A stretch of 64,000 nucleotides of DNA from CAIZGX01 sp046048875 (GCA_046048875.1 JBJOFG010000003.1:67760-131759); one strand, 5' to 3'; shown: positions 25,858 to 35,276, counted from the first letter of the stretch. Made by a program: numbers and translations. The notes: a model not told the origin generated them from the sequence alone.

Positions 25858-26137
25858 GATGTCTTTTCCAAAAGAGAACACGGCTTTGTTTCTTGAAATT
25901 TTCAATGAACATCGAAACCAAATACGAGCCGCTGAAGGATGCACCTATCTGGAGTTGTGGCAAACCGAAGAAGAAGAAGCAACGCTCTTTTTCACACACA
26001 GTAAGTGGGAGAGTGAAGCGCATCTGAACAACTACAGGCACAGCGATATCTTTAAAATTGTTTGGCCGAAAACAAAGGCATTATTCAATGCGTCGCCACA
26101 GGCGTGGACTGTTAACAGTTTGATAACCCTTTCATAA
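25838..26137 (+). CDS. Antibiotic biosynthesis monooxygenase (ABM) domain protein
   Basis: A 99-residue ABM/YgiN-like ferredoxin-fold protein. The pattern RIVKMSFPKE, IFNEHRNQIRAAEGCTYLEL, ATLFFTHSKWESEAHLNNY fits the family, which includes quinol monooxygenases and haem-degrading enzymes; the substrate is unknown. It overlaps the DUF62 gene by 20 bases and its stop abuts the moeA start, so the three genes form a coupled operon. Confidence 0.82.
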   Translation: MVTRIVKMSFPKENTALFLEIFNEHRNQIRAAEGCTYLELWQTEEEEATLFFTHSKWESEAHLNNYRHSDIFKIVWPKTKALFNASPQAWTVNSLITLS

Positions 26138-27316
26138 ATGAATAAACTAATCTCACCAGAAGAAGCATTTGAGATGGTGAAAAATCATTTTGTTATTCTT
26201 CAGGAAGAAAGTGTTTCGCTTCATTCTTCTGTGGGAAGAGTGTTGGCAGAATCGGTTGTTACTGATCGCGACCAGCCGCCTTTCCATCGCGTAATGATGG
26301 ATGGTTATGCTTTCAGTTTTTCCGCTTGGGAAAAGGGAATCCGAGAATTTAATGTTGAGGGAATTCAAGCAGCGGGTGATCCACCCGTCTCCTTGTTAAA
26401 TGAAAATGGATGTATTGAAATCATGACGGGCGCAGCCTTACCGAATGATTGTTCGGTTGTAGTTCAATATGAAAAATCCATTCGAAAAGAAAATTCAGTT
26501 CACTTTGAAGTCGAAGATCTAAAGTTGTTCCAAAACATTCACAACAAAGGATTCGATAAGAAGGAGGGTGAAGTTGTGTTGAAGGAAGGGACTGTCATTG
26601 GCCCGTTGGAAGTCGCGTGTCTAGCTTCTGTCGGAAAAACCAAAGTGAGGGTGAAGAAAAGATTAAATGTGGCCATCGTTTCAACGGGTAATGAATTGGT
26701 TGAAGTTCACGAAAAGCCCTCAGATTTTGAAATTCGTTCAAGCAATTTAGAAATGCTTCAAGCCTTACTGAAGACCTATTGTGAAGACGTAAGTCTTTTC
26801 CGCTTATCAGATGATGAGCAAGAAACGAATCACTTTATTCAACAAGAATTGGAAGCCTTTGATTTGGTTTGTTTTTCAGGAGGAGTTTCAAAAGGGAAAT
26901 ATGATTTTGTAGCGACAGCTCTAGAAGGTAATGGAGTTAAGAAGCATTTTCACGGAGTGAAACAACGTCCAGGAAAGCCTTTCTTTTTCGGAAGCAAAGC
27001 GAAGACCGTTGTGTTTGCCTTTCCAGGAAATCCCGTTTCAGTATTGCACTGCGCAACCCGTTATCTTATTCCTCAATTGAATATTAATTCTGTAGAACGA
27101 GCTGCTTTGCAAAATCAATTCGTCAATAAAACAGCACTCACCGTTTATTTGCCCGCTATCATTTCAACAGATCAGATCGGAACACGTTGCGCTGAACTGA
27201 TTATACAAAACGGATCGGGTGATTTTATGGGAGCAGTTGGTGCGAATGGCTTCGCCGAGATTTTTCCTGAACAAGTGGTGAAGGAAAACGATGTCATTTC
27301 ATTCTATTCATTCTAA
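26138..27316 (+). CDS. moeA: Molybdopterin molybdotransferase
   Basis: A 392-residue MoeA that inserts molybdate into adenylylated molybdopterin to finish the molybdenum cofactor. Motifs: PPFHRVMMDGYAF, EIMTGAALPNDCSVVVQYE, STGNELVEV with IRSSN, FSGGVSKGKYDFV, and GKPFFFG followed by FAFPGNPVSVLHC. The ATG follows directly after the ABM stop. Its 3' end overlaps the convergent moaA by four bases. Confidence 0.93.
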   Translation: MNKLISPEEAFEMVKNHFVILQEESVSLHSSVGRVLAESVVTDRDQPPFHRVMMDGYAFSFSAWEKGIREFNVEGIQAAGDPPVSLLNENGCIEIMTGAALPNDCSVVVQYEKSIRKENSVHFEVEDLKLFQNIHNKGFDKKEGEVVLKEGTVIGPLEVACLASVGKTKVRVKKRLNVAIVSTGNELVEVHEKPSDFEIRSSNLEMLQALLKTYCEDVSLFRLSDDEQETNHFIQQELEAFDLVCFSGGVSKGKYDFVATALEGNGVKKHFHGVKQRPGKPFFFGSKAKTVVFAFPGNPVSVLHCATRYLIPQLNINSVERAALQNQFVNKTALTVYLPAIISTDQIGTRCAELIIQNGSGDFMGAVGANGFAEIFPEQVVKENDVISFYSF

Positions 27317-28293
27317 CCTCCAACAGAGGCCATACTTTGAAAGTTTTTCGTAACCTGCATTTCTTCTGCTGCAAATCCATCTTTCGGTTTGGTTAAACAC
27401 GCAGCTTCTAACGCATGTTGAATTTCTTCATTCGTTTTTCCTTCGCGAAGTAATGTGCGAAGCAGGAGTGAGGGCGGAGCATACAAACAAGACTTTACAA
27501 ATCCTTCCGGTGTAATGCGAATGCGGTTGCACGTGCCGCAGAATGTTCTGCTGTATGCGGCGATAATTCCCACTTGTCCTGCATGTCCGTCAATGGTGTA
27601 ATTCTGAGCTGTAGCGCCCGATTCAAAAGGCAATGCGGTTAATGAAGGGAAGTGATTGGAAAGTTCTTGTTCTAGTTTTTTCCAATTCCACTTCACAGCG
27701 TGGTGATATTCTTTTCCATTGAAAGGCATTTCTTCAATGAATCGAACTTTAATATTGTGGTCCTTGGTGAGCTTCGCCAATTCAAAAACATCTTCTTCGT
27801 TGTGGTGTTCAAGAATAACCGCGTTAATGCTGGTTTTGATATTTTTCGAAATGAGATGCTTCAAGGTCTCTTGAACACGATGAGCCTCGTTGCGTTTGGT
27901 CATCGCGAAAAATCGCTCTTCATCCAACGAGTCTATACTGAGGTTTACGGCATCCCAAGGGAATTGAAAAAAACGTTCAGACGTTTTTTCATTAAACGTT
28001 CCGTTTGTGGTAATTCCAACCGAATGAAAAGCCTTCAGATTGAATGCATGTTCTGCGATTTCGAAAAAATCTCCACGCGATGTTGGCTCACCGCCAGTAA
28101 ATCGAATCTTTGTGATGCCGCTTGCGGCAAGGACTTCCAACATTTGTTTCCATTCGGAAGTGGAAAGCAATTGCGTATTCTTCAACCACTTCAATCCGTC
28201 TTCAGGCATGCAATACGTGCAACGCAAATTACACTTGTCGGTAACAGCTAGGCGCGCGTAAGTAAGTGTTCTTCCGAAGGAATCGTTCAACAT
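27313..28293 (-). CDS. moaA: GTP 3',8-cyclase MoaA
   Basis: A 326-residue radical SAM enzyme catalysing the first step of molybdopterin synthesis from GTP. The radical SAM cluster ligands are Cys21, Cys25 and Cys28 (DKCNLRCTYCMPEDG). The SAM-binding GGEP follows, and the second cluster motif FCGTCNRIRITPEG with KSCLY lies near 250-275. The C-terminal GG (SVGG) needed for activity is present. It precedes the DUF7009-like gene in reverse orientation of transcription, with an 11-base gap. The other mo genes (moaC, moaE, moaD) are not in the window. Confidence 0.95.
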   Translation of the reverse strand: MLNDSFGRTLTYARLAVTDKCNLRCTYCMPEDGLKWLKNTQLLSTSEWKQMLEVLAASGITKIRFTGGEPTSRGDFFEIAEHAFNLKAFHSVGITTNGTFNEKTSERFFQFPWDAVNLSIDSLDEERFFAMTKRNEAHRVQETLKHLISKNIKTSINAVILEHHNEEDVFELAKLTKDHNIKVRFIEEMPFNGKEYHHAVKWNWKKLEQELSNHFPSLTALPFESGATAQNYTIDGHAGQVGIIAAYSRTFCGTCNRIRITPEGFVKSCLYAPPSLLLRTLLREGKTNEEIQHALEAACLTKPKDGFAAEEMQVTKNFQSMASVGG

Positions 28294-28304
28294 GAAAAAA
28301 GATA

Positions 28305-28634
28305 TTAGGCTTGAAATCCGTTTCGAAAGTAAGCCAAATCTTTTTCAACCGAGATCAACAGTATTTTTCCATCGATGGTAAACTCCTTGTGCCACGATTC
28401 TTTGTTGGAAGAAAGAAAGGTTTGCATCTCGAAATCGGGAATGTGCAATTCCACTTCGGGCGCGTTCCAAATCATTTCGCTGTTCTGATCTTTCGAGGGA
28501 AAGATGCGGAAAGTAAGTTCAACACCGTGAAAAATAATACAGCTCACTTCAACCGCTTTACTCTTTTTCAAAAGCTCAGACTCTTTTTCTGTAATGCGAA
28601 AACGAAGGGCGTTTTGCTTGATCCGAACCTTCAT
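28305..28634 (-). CDS. Small conserved protein, DUF7009-like
   Basis: A 109-residue soluble protein beginning MKVRIKQNALRFRITEKE, which resembles the DUF7009 family of Bacteroidota. The remainder alternates short beta strands (VEVSCIIFHGVELTFRIF, FTIDGKILLISVEKD). It overlaps the upstream oxygenase stop by four bases and precedes moaA by 11 bases. Function is unknown; placement hints at a link to molybdenum-cofactor metabolism. The family assignment is from memory of the N-terminal motif. Confidence 0.6.
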   Translation of the reverse strand: MKVRIKQNALRFRITEKESELLKKSKAVEVSCIIFHGVELTFRIFPSKDQNSEMIWNAPEVELHIPDFEMQTFLSSNKESWHKEFTIDGKILLISVEKDLAYFRNGFQA

Positions 28635-29584
28635 TTCAATCCAATTTCAGCCAAGCGTTGATTCAAGAATTCTTCTGCTGTAATGGGCGCGTATTGGGGT
28701 TGCTCACCTTCTTTCACACATGAAGGAAGACAATCCAATTTCATTTCATTTCTTGGATGAAGGAAAAACGGAATGCTAAAACGAGGAGTGTTCCACTTTT
28801 CTCTCGGTGGATTCACCACGCGATGTGTTGTACTCTTCAGTTGATTGTTTGTTAAGCGCTCGAGCATATCTCCTACGTTAACCACAATATGATCAGGTAA
28901 AGCGGTAACGGCTACCCATTCGTTTTGTTTGTTCAACACTTCCAATCCGTCTGCACTTGCCCCAATGAGCAACGTGATTAAGTTAATGTCTTCGTGCTGA
29001 CCTGCGCGAACAGCATCTTTAGGCTCAGAAGTAATAGGAGGATAGTGAATAGGACGAAGAATGCTATTGCCTTCGTGAATGTGTTGGTCGAACCAATTTT
29101 CTTCAAGTCCTAGATGCAGAGCAATGGCTCTTAGCATATATCGACCAGTGTTTTCAAGGTCTTTGTAGGCTTGAAGTCCAATATTTAAAAACTCAGGAAG
29201 CTCTTCAACATAAATATTATCGGGATAGATCTCTTTGTTGGTATCTGTAACAATCTGACCAAAATGCCAGAACTCTTTCAAGTCACCGGCATTGGAATCT
29301 TTTGCATGTTCTTTACCAAAACTGGTATAACCGCGTTGTCCGGCCAATTCCTTTCGTTCGTATTTTAATTTCACTTCGGTAGGAAGTGCAAAGAACGCTT
29401 GCACAGCTTGGTAAAGTTGCGCAATAACATCATCAGAAATTAAAGGGTTTTTAACCGCAACAAAGCCAATTCCCTCATAGGCTTGCCCCAAGGCATTTAC
29501 GAATTGTTGCTTTTCTTCGGCAGTGCCGTTTACAAAATGGGCGAGGTCTACTGACGGGATGCCCATTGGAAGTTCATTCGACAT
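28631..29584 (-). CDS. 2-oxoglutarate/Fe(II) oxygenase, isopenicillin-N-synthase-like
   Basis: A 317-residue non-haem iron oxygenase. The iron-binding triad is visible as HEDIN (His-x-Asp, about 196-198) and STTHRVV (second His, about 253); RFSIPFF carries the Arg-x-Ser that binds 2-oxoglutarate. The N-terminal DIOX_N domain begins IPSVDLAHFV. The substrate is not predictable. It overlaps the DUF7009-like gene (ATGA), forming a unit with it and moaA. Confidence 0.88.
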   Translation of the reverse strand: MSNELPMGIPSVDLAHFVNGTAEEKQQFVNALGQAYEGIGFVAVKNPLISDDVIAQLYQAVQAFFALPTEVKLKYERKELAGQRGYTSFGKEHAKDSNAGDLKEFWHFGQIVTDTNKEIYPDNIYVEELPEFLNIGLQAYKDLENTGRYMLRAIALHLGLEENWFDQHIHEGNSILRPIHYPPITSEPKDAVRAGQHEDINLITLLIGASADGLEVLNKQNEWVAVTALPDHIVVNVGDMLERLTNNQLKSTTHRVVNPPREKWNTPRFSIPFFLHPRNEMKLDCLPSCVKEGEQPQYAPITAEEFLNQRLAEIGLK

Positions 29585-29640
29585 AACAAGGAGTTTCTAC
29601 AAATCTAATTGCAGAAGTCTGCCTTGGTAATTACTTTTTA

Positions 29641-29814
29641 TTAGATTTCGAACGATAGACCGTTAATAGAAATTAAGCGCTGAACAGGAATGCGCTGGTT
29701 GCACTCGGTGTACATGATTTCTTCGTGCTTCTCTTTCTTAAGATCTACAATCTTTGTAATTAATTCTTGCATTTGTCCTTCGTGCAAGAACTGAATTTTT
29801 ACTTTTTTGAACAT
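29641..29814 (-). CDS. Small conserved-looking protein, 57 residues
   Basis: An ATG at 29814 opens a 57-codon frame ending TAA at 29641. The product starts MFKKVKIQFLHEGQMQEL and ends PVQRLISINGLSFEI; it is charged, partly helical and Cys-poor. Codon choice and amino-acid pattern look like a real gene, and it fills a gap otherwise empty between the oxygenase gene and lgt. No family is recognised. It is too short to be seen by length filters. Confidence 0.6.
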   Translation of the reverse strand: MFKKVKIQFLHEGQMQELITKIVDLKKEKHEEIMYTECNQRIPVQRLISINGLSFEI

Positions 29815-29927
29815 CTTGTTTTTTTTACAAACTAACTCCTGTCAAATGAAGCCGACATGAAGGATATATTACCAAATCTTGAAGATAGTTGGATGAGGGC
29901 AATACGTTCCGTGATTATCTTCGCTTC

Positions 29928-31118
29928 ATGTATCCAACTTTATATCATGCCTTCTACGACTGGTTCGGTGTAGAATGGGCTTGGGCAAAAATGCTGAATA
30001 GCTTTGGTTTCTTTGTGGCCTTGGCATTCATTGCGGCAAGCTATACCTTGACTTTAGAACTGAAAAGAAAAGAAAGCCTTGGCCTTATCAAAGGTGGGGT
30101 TAGAAAGGTTGTGGAGGGGGGAGCTCCGAATATGTTGGATATTTTCTTCTCGGGATTAATGGGTTTCATTTTGGGCTGGAAGGTGATTTACCTATTGTTG
30201 AATAGTTCGAGATTATTCAATGGTGTGAATTCCCCGCAGCATATTATTTTTTCAAAGAGTGGATACCCCTTGCTTGGAATTCTCATAGGAGGTGGCTATG
30301 CCTATTATAGATACTACCAAGAAAAGAAAAAGCAATTGCCTCAACCTCAAATTAAGATGGAAGCCTATTCGGCTGGCGAATACACGGGCACCATTACTTT
30401 TTTAGCGGCTATTGGCGGATTGGCAGGAGCGAAGTTGTTTCACTTGTTCGAGAATCCGGCAGAATTGCGTGAGTTCTTTACGCACCCGTCTTTAGAGAGT
30501 TTTATCAGCGGTCTTACGGTATACGGTGGATTAATCGTAGGAGCGATTGTCGTGCTGACTTACGCTAAAATGAAGGGAATGCCACTTTTGGTTTTATCAG
30601 ATGCCGCCACCCCAGGAATGATCTTAGCCTATGGAATCGGTCGAATGGGATGTCACACCAGTGGCGATGGCGATTGGGGAATTGAAAACTTGAGTCCTAA
30701 ACCAGGATGGCTATCCTGGTTGCCCGATTGGGCGTGGTCCTATGATTATCCAAACAATGTGAACAGAGTAGGTGAGTTAATGACCTCAAATCAATATCCT
30801 GGATACGGAACGCATCTCGTGCCTGGAGTATTTCCAACACCCTTGTATGAAATTGTTGCTGCTGTTGCAATCTTTCTATTCTTGTGGTTTATTCGTAAAC
30901 GCGTGAGTGCTGCGGGGGTAGTAACAGCTGGATATCTTATTTTGAACGGATTTGAAAGGTTCTTCATTGAGAAAATTAGAGTAAACAATAAATTCGACTT
31001 TCTCGGTCTTCAAGCAACGCAGGCCGAGATTATAGCAGTTTTATTTATCATTGGCGGTGGGGTATTACTCTATTTTTCGCTTCGAAAGAAATCGGGTGAC
31101 TCAGTAACATCTGCCTAG
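29928..31118 (+). CDS. lgt: Prolipoprotein diacylglyceryl transferase
   Basis: About 396 residues from the ATG at 29928 (MYPTLYHAFYDWFGVEWAW); an in-frame TTG at 29889 is less likely. Lgt moves diacylglycerol from phosphatidylglycerol to the lipobox Cys of prolipoproteins at the inner membrane. Several hydrophobic helices are present, and the Lgt signature region reads YGIGRMGCHTSGDGDWGI, the variant seen in long Bacteroidota enzymes rather than the proteobacterial GRxGNFxN. A late segment FFIEKIRVN matches the conserved C-terminal Arg region. Confidence 0.9.
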   Translation: MYPTLYHAFYDWFGVEWAWAKMLNSFGFFVALAFIAASYTLTLELKRKESLGLIKGGVRKVVEGGAPNMLDIFFSGLMGFILGWKVIYLLLNSSRLFNGVNSPQHIIFSKSGYPLLGILIGGGYAYYRYYQEKKKQLPQPQIKMEAYSAGEYTGTITFLAAIGGLAGAKLFHLFENPAELREFFTHPSLESFISGLTVYGGLIVGAIVVLTYAKMKGMPLLVLSDAATPGMILAYGIGRMGCHTSGDGDWGIENLSPKPGWLSWLPDWAWSYDYPNNVNRVGELMTSNQYPGYGTHLVPGVFPTPLYEIVAAVAIFLFLWFIRKRVSAAGVVTAGYLILNGFERFFIEKIRVNNKFDFLGLQATQAEIIAVLFIIGGGVLLYFSLRKKSGDSVTSA

Positions 31119-31166
31119 AAAACAGCTATTTATTCTTGAATTGTGAAAGAAAAGATGTTTTTTTTC

Positions 31167-31198
31167 TTGAAAATCAAAGAAAGATAGTATTACATTTG
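31167..31198 (+). promoter_or_regulatory. trxA promoter (-33 TTG, -7 TACATTTG)
   Basis: A perfect -7 box TACATTTG at 31191-31198 lies 21 bases after a TTG at 31167-31169. The leader to the trxA ATG is about 50 bases and contains a six-base-pair hairpin, GTTTCA-atag-TGAAAC (31205-31220). Confidence 0.7.
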
Positions 31199-31252
31199 TC
31201 CCCCGTTTCAATAGTGAAACACAACATTTAAGAAACATAAAAACTTACAAAT

Positions 31253-31570
31253 ATGGCAGTTGAAATTACAGACGGCAACTACAGTGAATTAGTAGATGGT
31301 TCAGACAAGGTAGTGATGATTGATTTTTGGGCGGAATGGTGTGGACCATGCAAACTTGTAGGGCCTATCGTTGATGAGTTGTATGCAGAGTACGATGGTC
31401 GCGCAGTTGTAGGTAAAGTAAACGTAGATAACAATCCGGAGATCAGTGCGAAATTTGGAATTAGAAATATCCCAACAATCATTTTCGTCAAGAACGGAGA
31501 GGTGGTTGATAAGAGTGTAGGTGCTGTTCCGAAGAACGTGCTTTCAGAAAAGCTTGATGCTATTTTATAA
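31253..31570 (+). CDS. trxA: Thioredoxin
   Basis: A 105-residue thioredoxin, the general cytoplasmic disulfide reductant. The active site is WAEWCGPCK with Cys30 and Cys33; the cis-Pro loop is RNIPTIIF. Length is normal and there is no export signal. It has its own canonical promoter and is followed by a strong terminator, so it is monocistronic. Confidence 0.97.
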   Translation: MAVEITDGNYSELVDGSDKVVMIDFWAEWCGPCKLVGPIVDELYAEYDGRAVVGKVNVDNNPEISAKFGIRNIPTIIFVKNGEVVDKSVGAVPKNVLSEKLDAIL

Positions 31571-31594
31571 TAGTGTCAATTTTTTTTTTTTTTT

Positions 31595-31622
31595 GAAGAG
31601 GACCTCGGTCCTCTTTTTTTTT
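31595..31622 (+). terminator. Intrinsic terminator of trxA
   Basis: A nine-base-pair stem AAGAGGACC / GGTCCTCTT with a two-base loop, followed by nine or more T residues and preceded by a long T tract. It may also work on the minus strand. Confidence 0.92.
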
Positions 31623-31696
31623 ACTATAAATGTGGTATTGCCCTCTTCTTTGGATTGGTCTTTCTTTGCAATCGAGAATTAATCTAAATAGCACTT

Positions 31697-33877
31697 ATGA
31701 GAAATAACATATATATTACCGCGGCTTGTTTATTTGCATTAAATGCAATGGGGCAAAGCGACACCTTACCAAAATACACCACTCAACCGGTAGAAATTAA
31801 AGTAGCTGTTTTCGATGAAACAGGAAATTTACCTGCTATAGATGGAGTTAGAATTTATGGAGGAAAGAAATCAGCATTCATCACTCCAGAAAAACTGAAT
31901 ATAGACTTGTCGTCTAACAACTCGCGCCAATTGTTCGGAAGAGTTCCTGGAATAATGGTTTGGGAAAGCGATGGAAGCGGCATTCAAACTGGAATTGCAA
32001 CACGCGGTTTAAGTCCTAATCGTTCTTGGGAATTCAACATGCGTCAGAACGGTTACGATATTTCTTCAGACGTCTTTGGTTATCCTGAAGCTTATTATAC
32101 ACCTCCAGCTGACGCTGTTGCCAAGATTGAAATCTTGCGTGGAGCGAGCAGCCTGCAATACGGACCTCAGTTTGGAGGAATGATAAATTACGTGTTTGAT
32201 ACGGCCCCAACTTCAAATGGCAGCAAAACGAAAATTCGCCAAACCTTTGGTTCTTACGGATTGTTTAACAACTTCATAAGCACTGGAGTTCGTAAAAATA
32301 AGTTTTCGTTTTATTCTTTTTACCACAGAAGATCGGCTGACGGATGGAGACAGAACAGCATCTATTCCACTCAAACAGGATTCATTTCGATGGGGTATGA
32401 TTTCAATGAAAAAGTAAAATTGAAAGCAGAATACACCCATTCAGATATGATGAGTCAACAACCTGGAGGACTCACAGATGCTCAATTTCAGTCAAACCCA
32501 CAACAAAGCCTTAGAGCGCGAAATTGGTTAAGTATTCCTTGGAACATTTTAAATGTACAGCTCGATGTAAATGTTTCAGAGAAGTTTCAATTGGAAATAA
32601 AAACATTTGGATTGCTGGCCACCCGCAGTAGCGTAGGATTTTTAGATCCCATTACAGTAGCAGATGTCATAGACACCAACTCCAATCAATATGCTCATCG
32701 CAGAGTAGATTCCGATAAATACCAAAACATCGGAACGGAATGGAGAGCAAAATACGAATTCGAATTATTCGGTAATAAGCAAACATTGGCCTTCGGTGCA
32801 CGTGCATATCAAGCGAAAACATTCCGCCATCAAAAAGGAAATGGTTCTAGCGGTTCCGATTTCGATACAACCTTAGATAACTTGGGATATAAAGTGAATT
32901 ATGTTTTCGGAACAAAGAACTATGCGCTCTTTGCTGAACAAGCGCTTTATCTAGGTAAAAAGTTTTTAGTTGTTCCTGGTATTCGTTACGAGCAAATTAC
33001 AGCAACAGGAAGTGGAACGGTAAATTACGATGCAGGCACGATTCCTCAGCAAGAAAGAACCGTTTCCAAAGTTTTAGCGGGAATAGGAGCAGAGTACCAC
33101 TTGAATGAAAACAACGAGATTTATGCCAATGCTTCTCAAGCATTTCGTCCAATGACTTTCTCTGAGTTGACACCTGCTGCCACAACAGATGTCATTGATC
33201 CGAACTTGAAGGACAGTGAATCGTTGAATATCGACTTGGGTGTTCGAGGAGCATGGAAGAATTTCATTCATTACGATGTGGGTGTTTATCAAATGACAAT
33301 TCAAGATCGAATTGGAAATTACACACAGAACAGCATTCGTTATGTGACGAATATTGGCGCCTCTTTGTCTAAAGGAGTTGAGATTTATGTGGAAGGAAAT
33401 GTGTTGAATAAATTTCAAGATGGAAAATTCGGAAGTCTTCAACCCTTTGCATCTATTGCTTACAACGAAGCGACTTATACAAGTTGGAACGATCCGACCA
33501 TTGTCGCTGGTTCTTCTTCAGACCGAACCAATAAAACCGTTGAAAATGCACCTCGTCGCATTCAGCGTTACGGTTTAACGTACAAATTGAAAGGATTTAC
33601 AGCGACTTACCAATTGAATAAAGTAAGCGAAGCGTTTGCTGATGCATTGAATACAGTGACTCCAAATGCTACAGCTACCACTGGACTTATTCCCGCTTAT
33701 CAGGTGAGTGATTTAAGTTTTGGGTATAGCGGAAAAGAGAAATATACCCTTCAAGTAGGAGTGAATAACCTCTTCAACGAAAGTTACTTCACAAGAAGGG
33801 CCGGAGGTTACCCCGGCCCTGGATTATTGCCCGCGAATGGAAGAACGTTCTTCTTCACATTCGGAATTAATCTCTAG
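31697..33877 (+). CDS. TonB-dependent outer-membrane receptor
   Basis: A 726-residue TonB-dependent receptor with signal peptide (IYITAACLFALNAMGQ). The plug domain follows (NSRQLFGRVPGIMVWE, GIATRGLSPNRSWEFNMRQN, AVAKIEILRGASSLQYGPQ, GGMINYVFDT), then a barrel of repeated amphipathic strands ending FFFTFGINL with a terminal Leu. The overall pattern resembles FecA-type iron-siderophore receptors, so iron or a chelate is a reasonable but unproven substrate. There is no regulator or transporter gene beside it. The convergent YceI gene overlaps its stop by four bases. Confidence 0.88.
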   Translation: MRNNIYITAACLFALNAMGQSDTLPKYTTQPVEIKVAVFDETGNLPAIDGVRIYGGKKSAFITPEKLNIDLSSNNSRQLFGRVPGIMVWESDGSGIQTGIATRGLSPNRSWEFNMRQNGYDISSDVFGYPEAYYTPPADAVAKIEILRGASSLQYGPQFGGMINYVFDTAPTSNGSKTKIRQTFGSYGLFNNFISTGVRKNKFSFYSFYHRRSADGWRQNSIYSTQTGFISMGYDFNEKVKLKAEYTHSDMMSQQPGGLTDAQFQSNPQQSLRARNWLSIPWNILNVQLDVNVSEKFQLEIKTFGLLATRSSVGFLDPITVADVIDTNSNQYAHRRVDSDKYQNIGTEWRAKYEFELFGNKQTLAFGARAYQAKTFRHQKGNGSSGSDFDTTLDNLGYKVNYVFGTKNYALFAEQALYLGKKFLVVPGIRYEQITATGSGTVNYDAGTIPQQERTVSKVLAGIGAEYHLNENNEIYANASQAFRPMTFSELTPAATTDVIDPNLKDSESLNIDLGVRGAWKNFIHYDVGVYQMTIQDRIGNYTQNSIRYVTNIGASLSKGVEIYVEGNVLNKFQDGKFGSLQPFASIAYNEATYTSWNDPTIVAGSSSDRTNKTVENAPRRIQRYGLTYKLKGFTATYQLNKVSEAFADALNTVTPNATATTGLIPAYQVSDLSFGYSGKEKYTLQVGVNNLFNESYFTRRAGGYPGPGLLPANGRTFFFTFGINL

Positions 33878-34407
33878 ACTTGTTTGATCATTTGTACGTT
33901 CAAAGCTAATTTGATTACTTCGTCTAATACGATAGAACCATCTTCACTTGTAGCGTTCCAAGTCAAACCAAATTCGCTTCTATTTAAAGTGCCTGTAATT
34001 TCAAAGCCGGCCTTTACTTGTCCCCATGGGTCAACAACAGTTCCAGTGAATTCAACATTCATAGAAATTTCTTTTTCTACTCCGTGCATGTTGAAGTTAC
34101 CTTTCATTGCATATTGTCCATCACCAGTTTTGGTGAAAGAGTTAGACTTGAAGCTCACCTTCGGGAATTTTTCCATATCGAAAAACTCAGGGCTCTTCAA
34201 GTGACCGTCACGCTGTTCATTGCGCGTGTTAACTGAATCGATGTCAGCTTCGAAAGAGATTTCAGCATCTGAAAAATCTGCTGCATTTGCAAGCATCGTT
34301 GCTGTGTATGAATTGAAGACACCGTTCACATTGGTAATCATCATGTGACGAACTTTGAATCCGATTTCACTGTGGGCAGCGTCGATATTCCAAACTTGTT
34401 TGCTCAT
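33874..34407 (-). CDS. YceI family protein
   Basis: A 177-residue YceI lipocalin-like protein: WNIDAAHSEIGFKVRHMM, DAEISFEADIDSVNT, RDGHLKSPEFFDMEKFP and SEFGLTWNA are characteristic. The family binds polyisoprenoids or similar amphipathic ligands. No signal peptide is present, so this copy is probably cytoplasmic, unlike E. coli YceI. It stands alone. Confidence 0.9.
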   Translation of the reverse strand: MSKQVWNIDAAHSEIGFKVRHMMITNVNGVFNSYTATMLANAADFSDAEISFEADIDSVNTRNEQRDGHLKSPEFFDMEKFPKVSFKSNSFTKTGDGQYAMKGNFNMHGVEKEISMNVEFTGTVVDPWGQVKAGFEITGTLNRSEFGLTWNATSEDGSIVLDEVIKLALNVQMIKQV

Positions 34408-34478
34408 ATAATTTGTTTTTTTTCGAATTTATAAATTTTCAATGTTTTTGTAAGAAGATTGTGCAAATTTAATATTGA

Positions 34479-35231
34479 CTAAAGTTGTGCATTTAGTAAT
34501 CTTCCCGATTCTATCAGTTTTTTCAATAGCGGCGAGCGGCGCATGGCTTCCAACAAATTCAAATGTCCGACATGGTGACAATCGGTTCCAATGAAATCAA
34601 CTAGATCGGCTTCAATTAAACGTTCCGCAATGCGCTTCACACCTGGACCGTAATGTCCGGTTAGACAGTTCGTATTTATTTGAATAAGAATTCCGCGATC
34701 AGCTACGTCTTCGTATTTCGAGAAGTTGTTGTGCCAATATTCGTATCGTTCAGGATGGGCTAGAATAGGCTTGTAACCGTTCAATTGAAGATTGAAAACA
34801 GCGCGTTTGTAGTTAATCTGTTCAGTGTCGAACGACAATTCAAACAACACATATTTATCTCCAAAACTTAAGATGTCATCTTGGGCAATGAGCTCTTCAA
34901 AGTGTTCATCTACGTAATATTCAGCGGCTGCTTCAAACTGAACATCAATTCCACGAACCTTTAATTCTGCTTGTACCAAAGCCTGCTTTTCGCGAATAAT
35001 TTCGGTCGTGTTTTTATACATGTCCCAGAAAATATGCGGAGTGGTTATGAGCTTTTGGTATCCCATACTGTGCAGGGCTGAAATTAGCTCAATGGAATTC
35101 TCAATATCCACCGAACCGTCATCAATTCCAGGAAGCAAATGACTGTGCATATCGGCAATAATAGGAGCGAAGCTCAGAGCTTCATCCAATTGAGGGCTTT
35201 TCTTTTTGAAGAGGTTTCCGAATACCGACAT
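34479..35231 (-). CDS. PHP-type tyrosine-protein phosphatase (CpsB/Wzb-like family)
   Basis: A 250-residue metal-dependent phosphatase of the CpsB/CapC family (PHP superfamily). Metal-binding motifs are DMHSHLLPGIDDGS (28-41), HPERYEYW near 158 and GTDCHH near 216. In other bacteria such enzymes dephosphorylate tyrosine kinases that control capsule length. No polysaccharide genes occur nearby, so its partner is encoded elsewhere. Monocistronic by spacing. Confidence 0.88.
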   Translation of the reverse strand: MSVFGNLFKKKSPQLDEALSFAPIIADMHSHLLPGIDDGSVDIENSIELISALHSMGYQKLITTPHIFWDMYKNTTEIIREKQALVQAELKVRGIDVQFEAAAEYYVDEHFEELIAQDDILSFGDKYVLFELSFDTEQINYKRAVFNLQLNGYKPILAHPERYEYWHNNFSKYEDVADRGILIQINTNCLTGHYGPGVKRIAERLIEADLVDFIGTDCHHVGHLNLLEAMRRSPLLKKLIESGRLLNAQL

Positions 35232-35276
35232 ACTGTACTTCTTGTTTGCTAAGATAACTCAATCGCTCGAGTTGTT

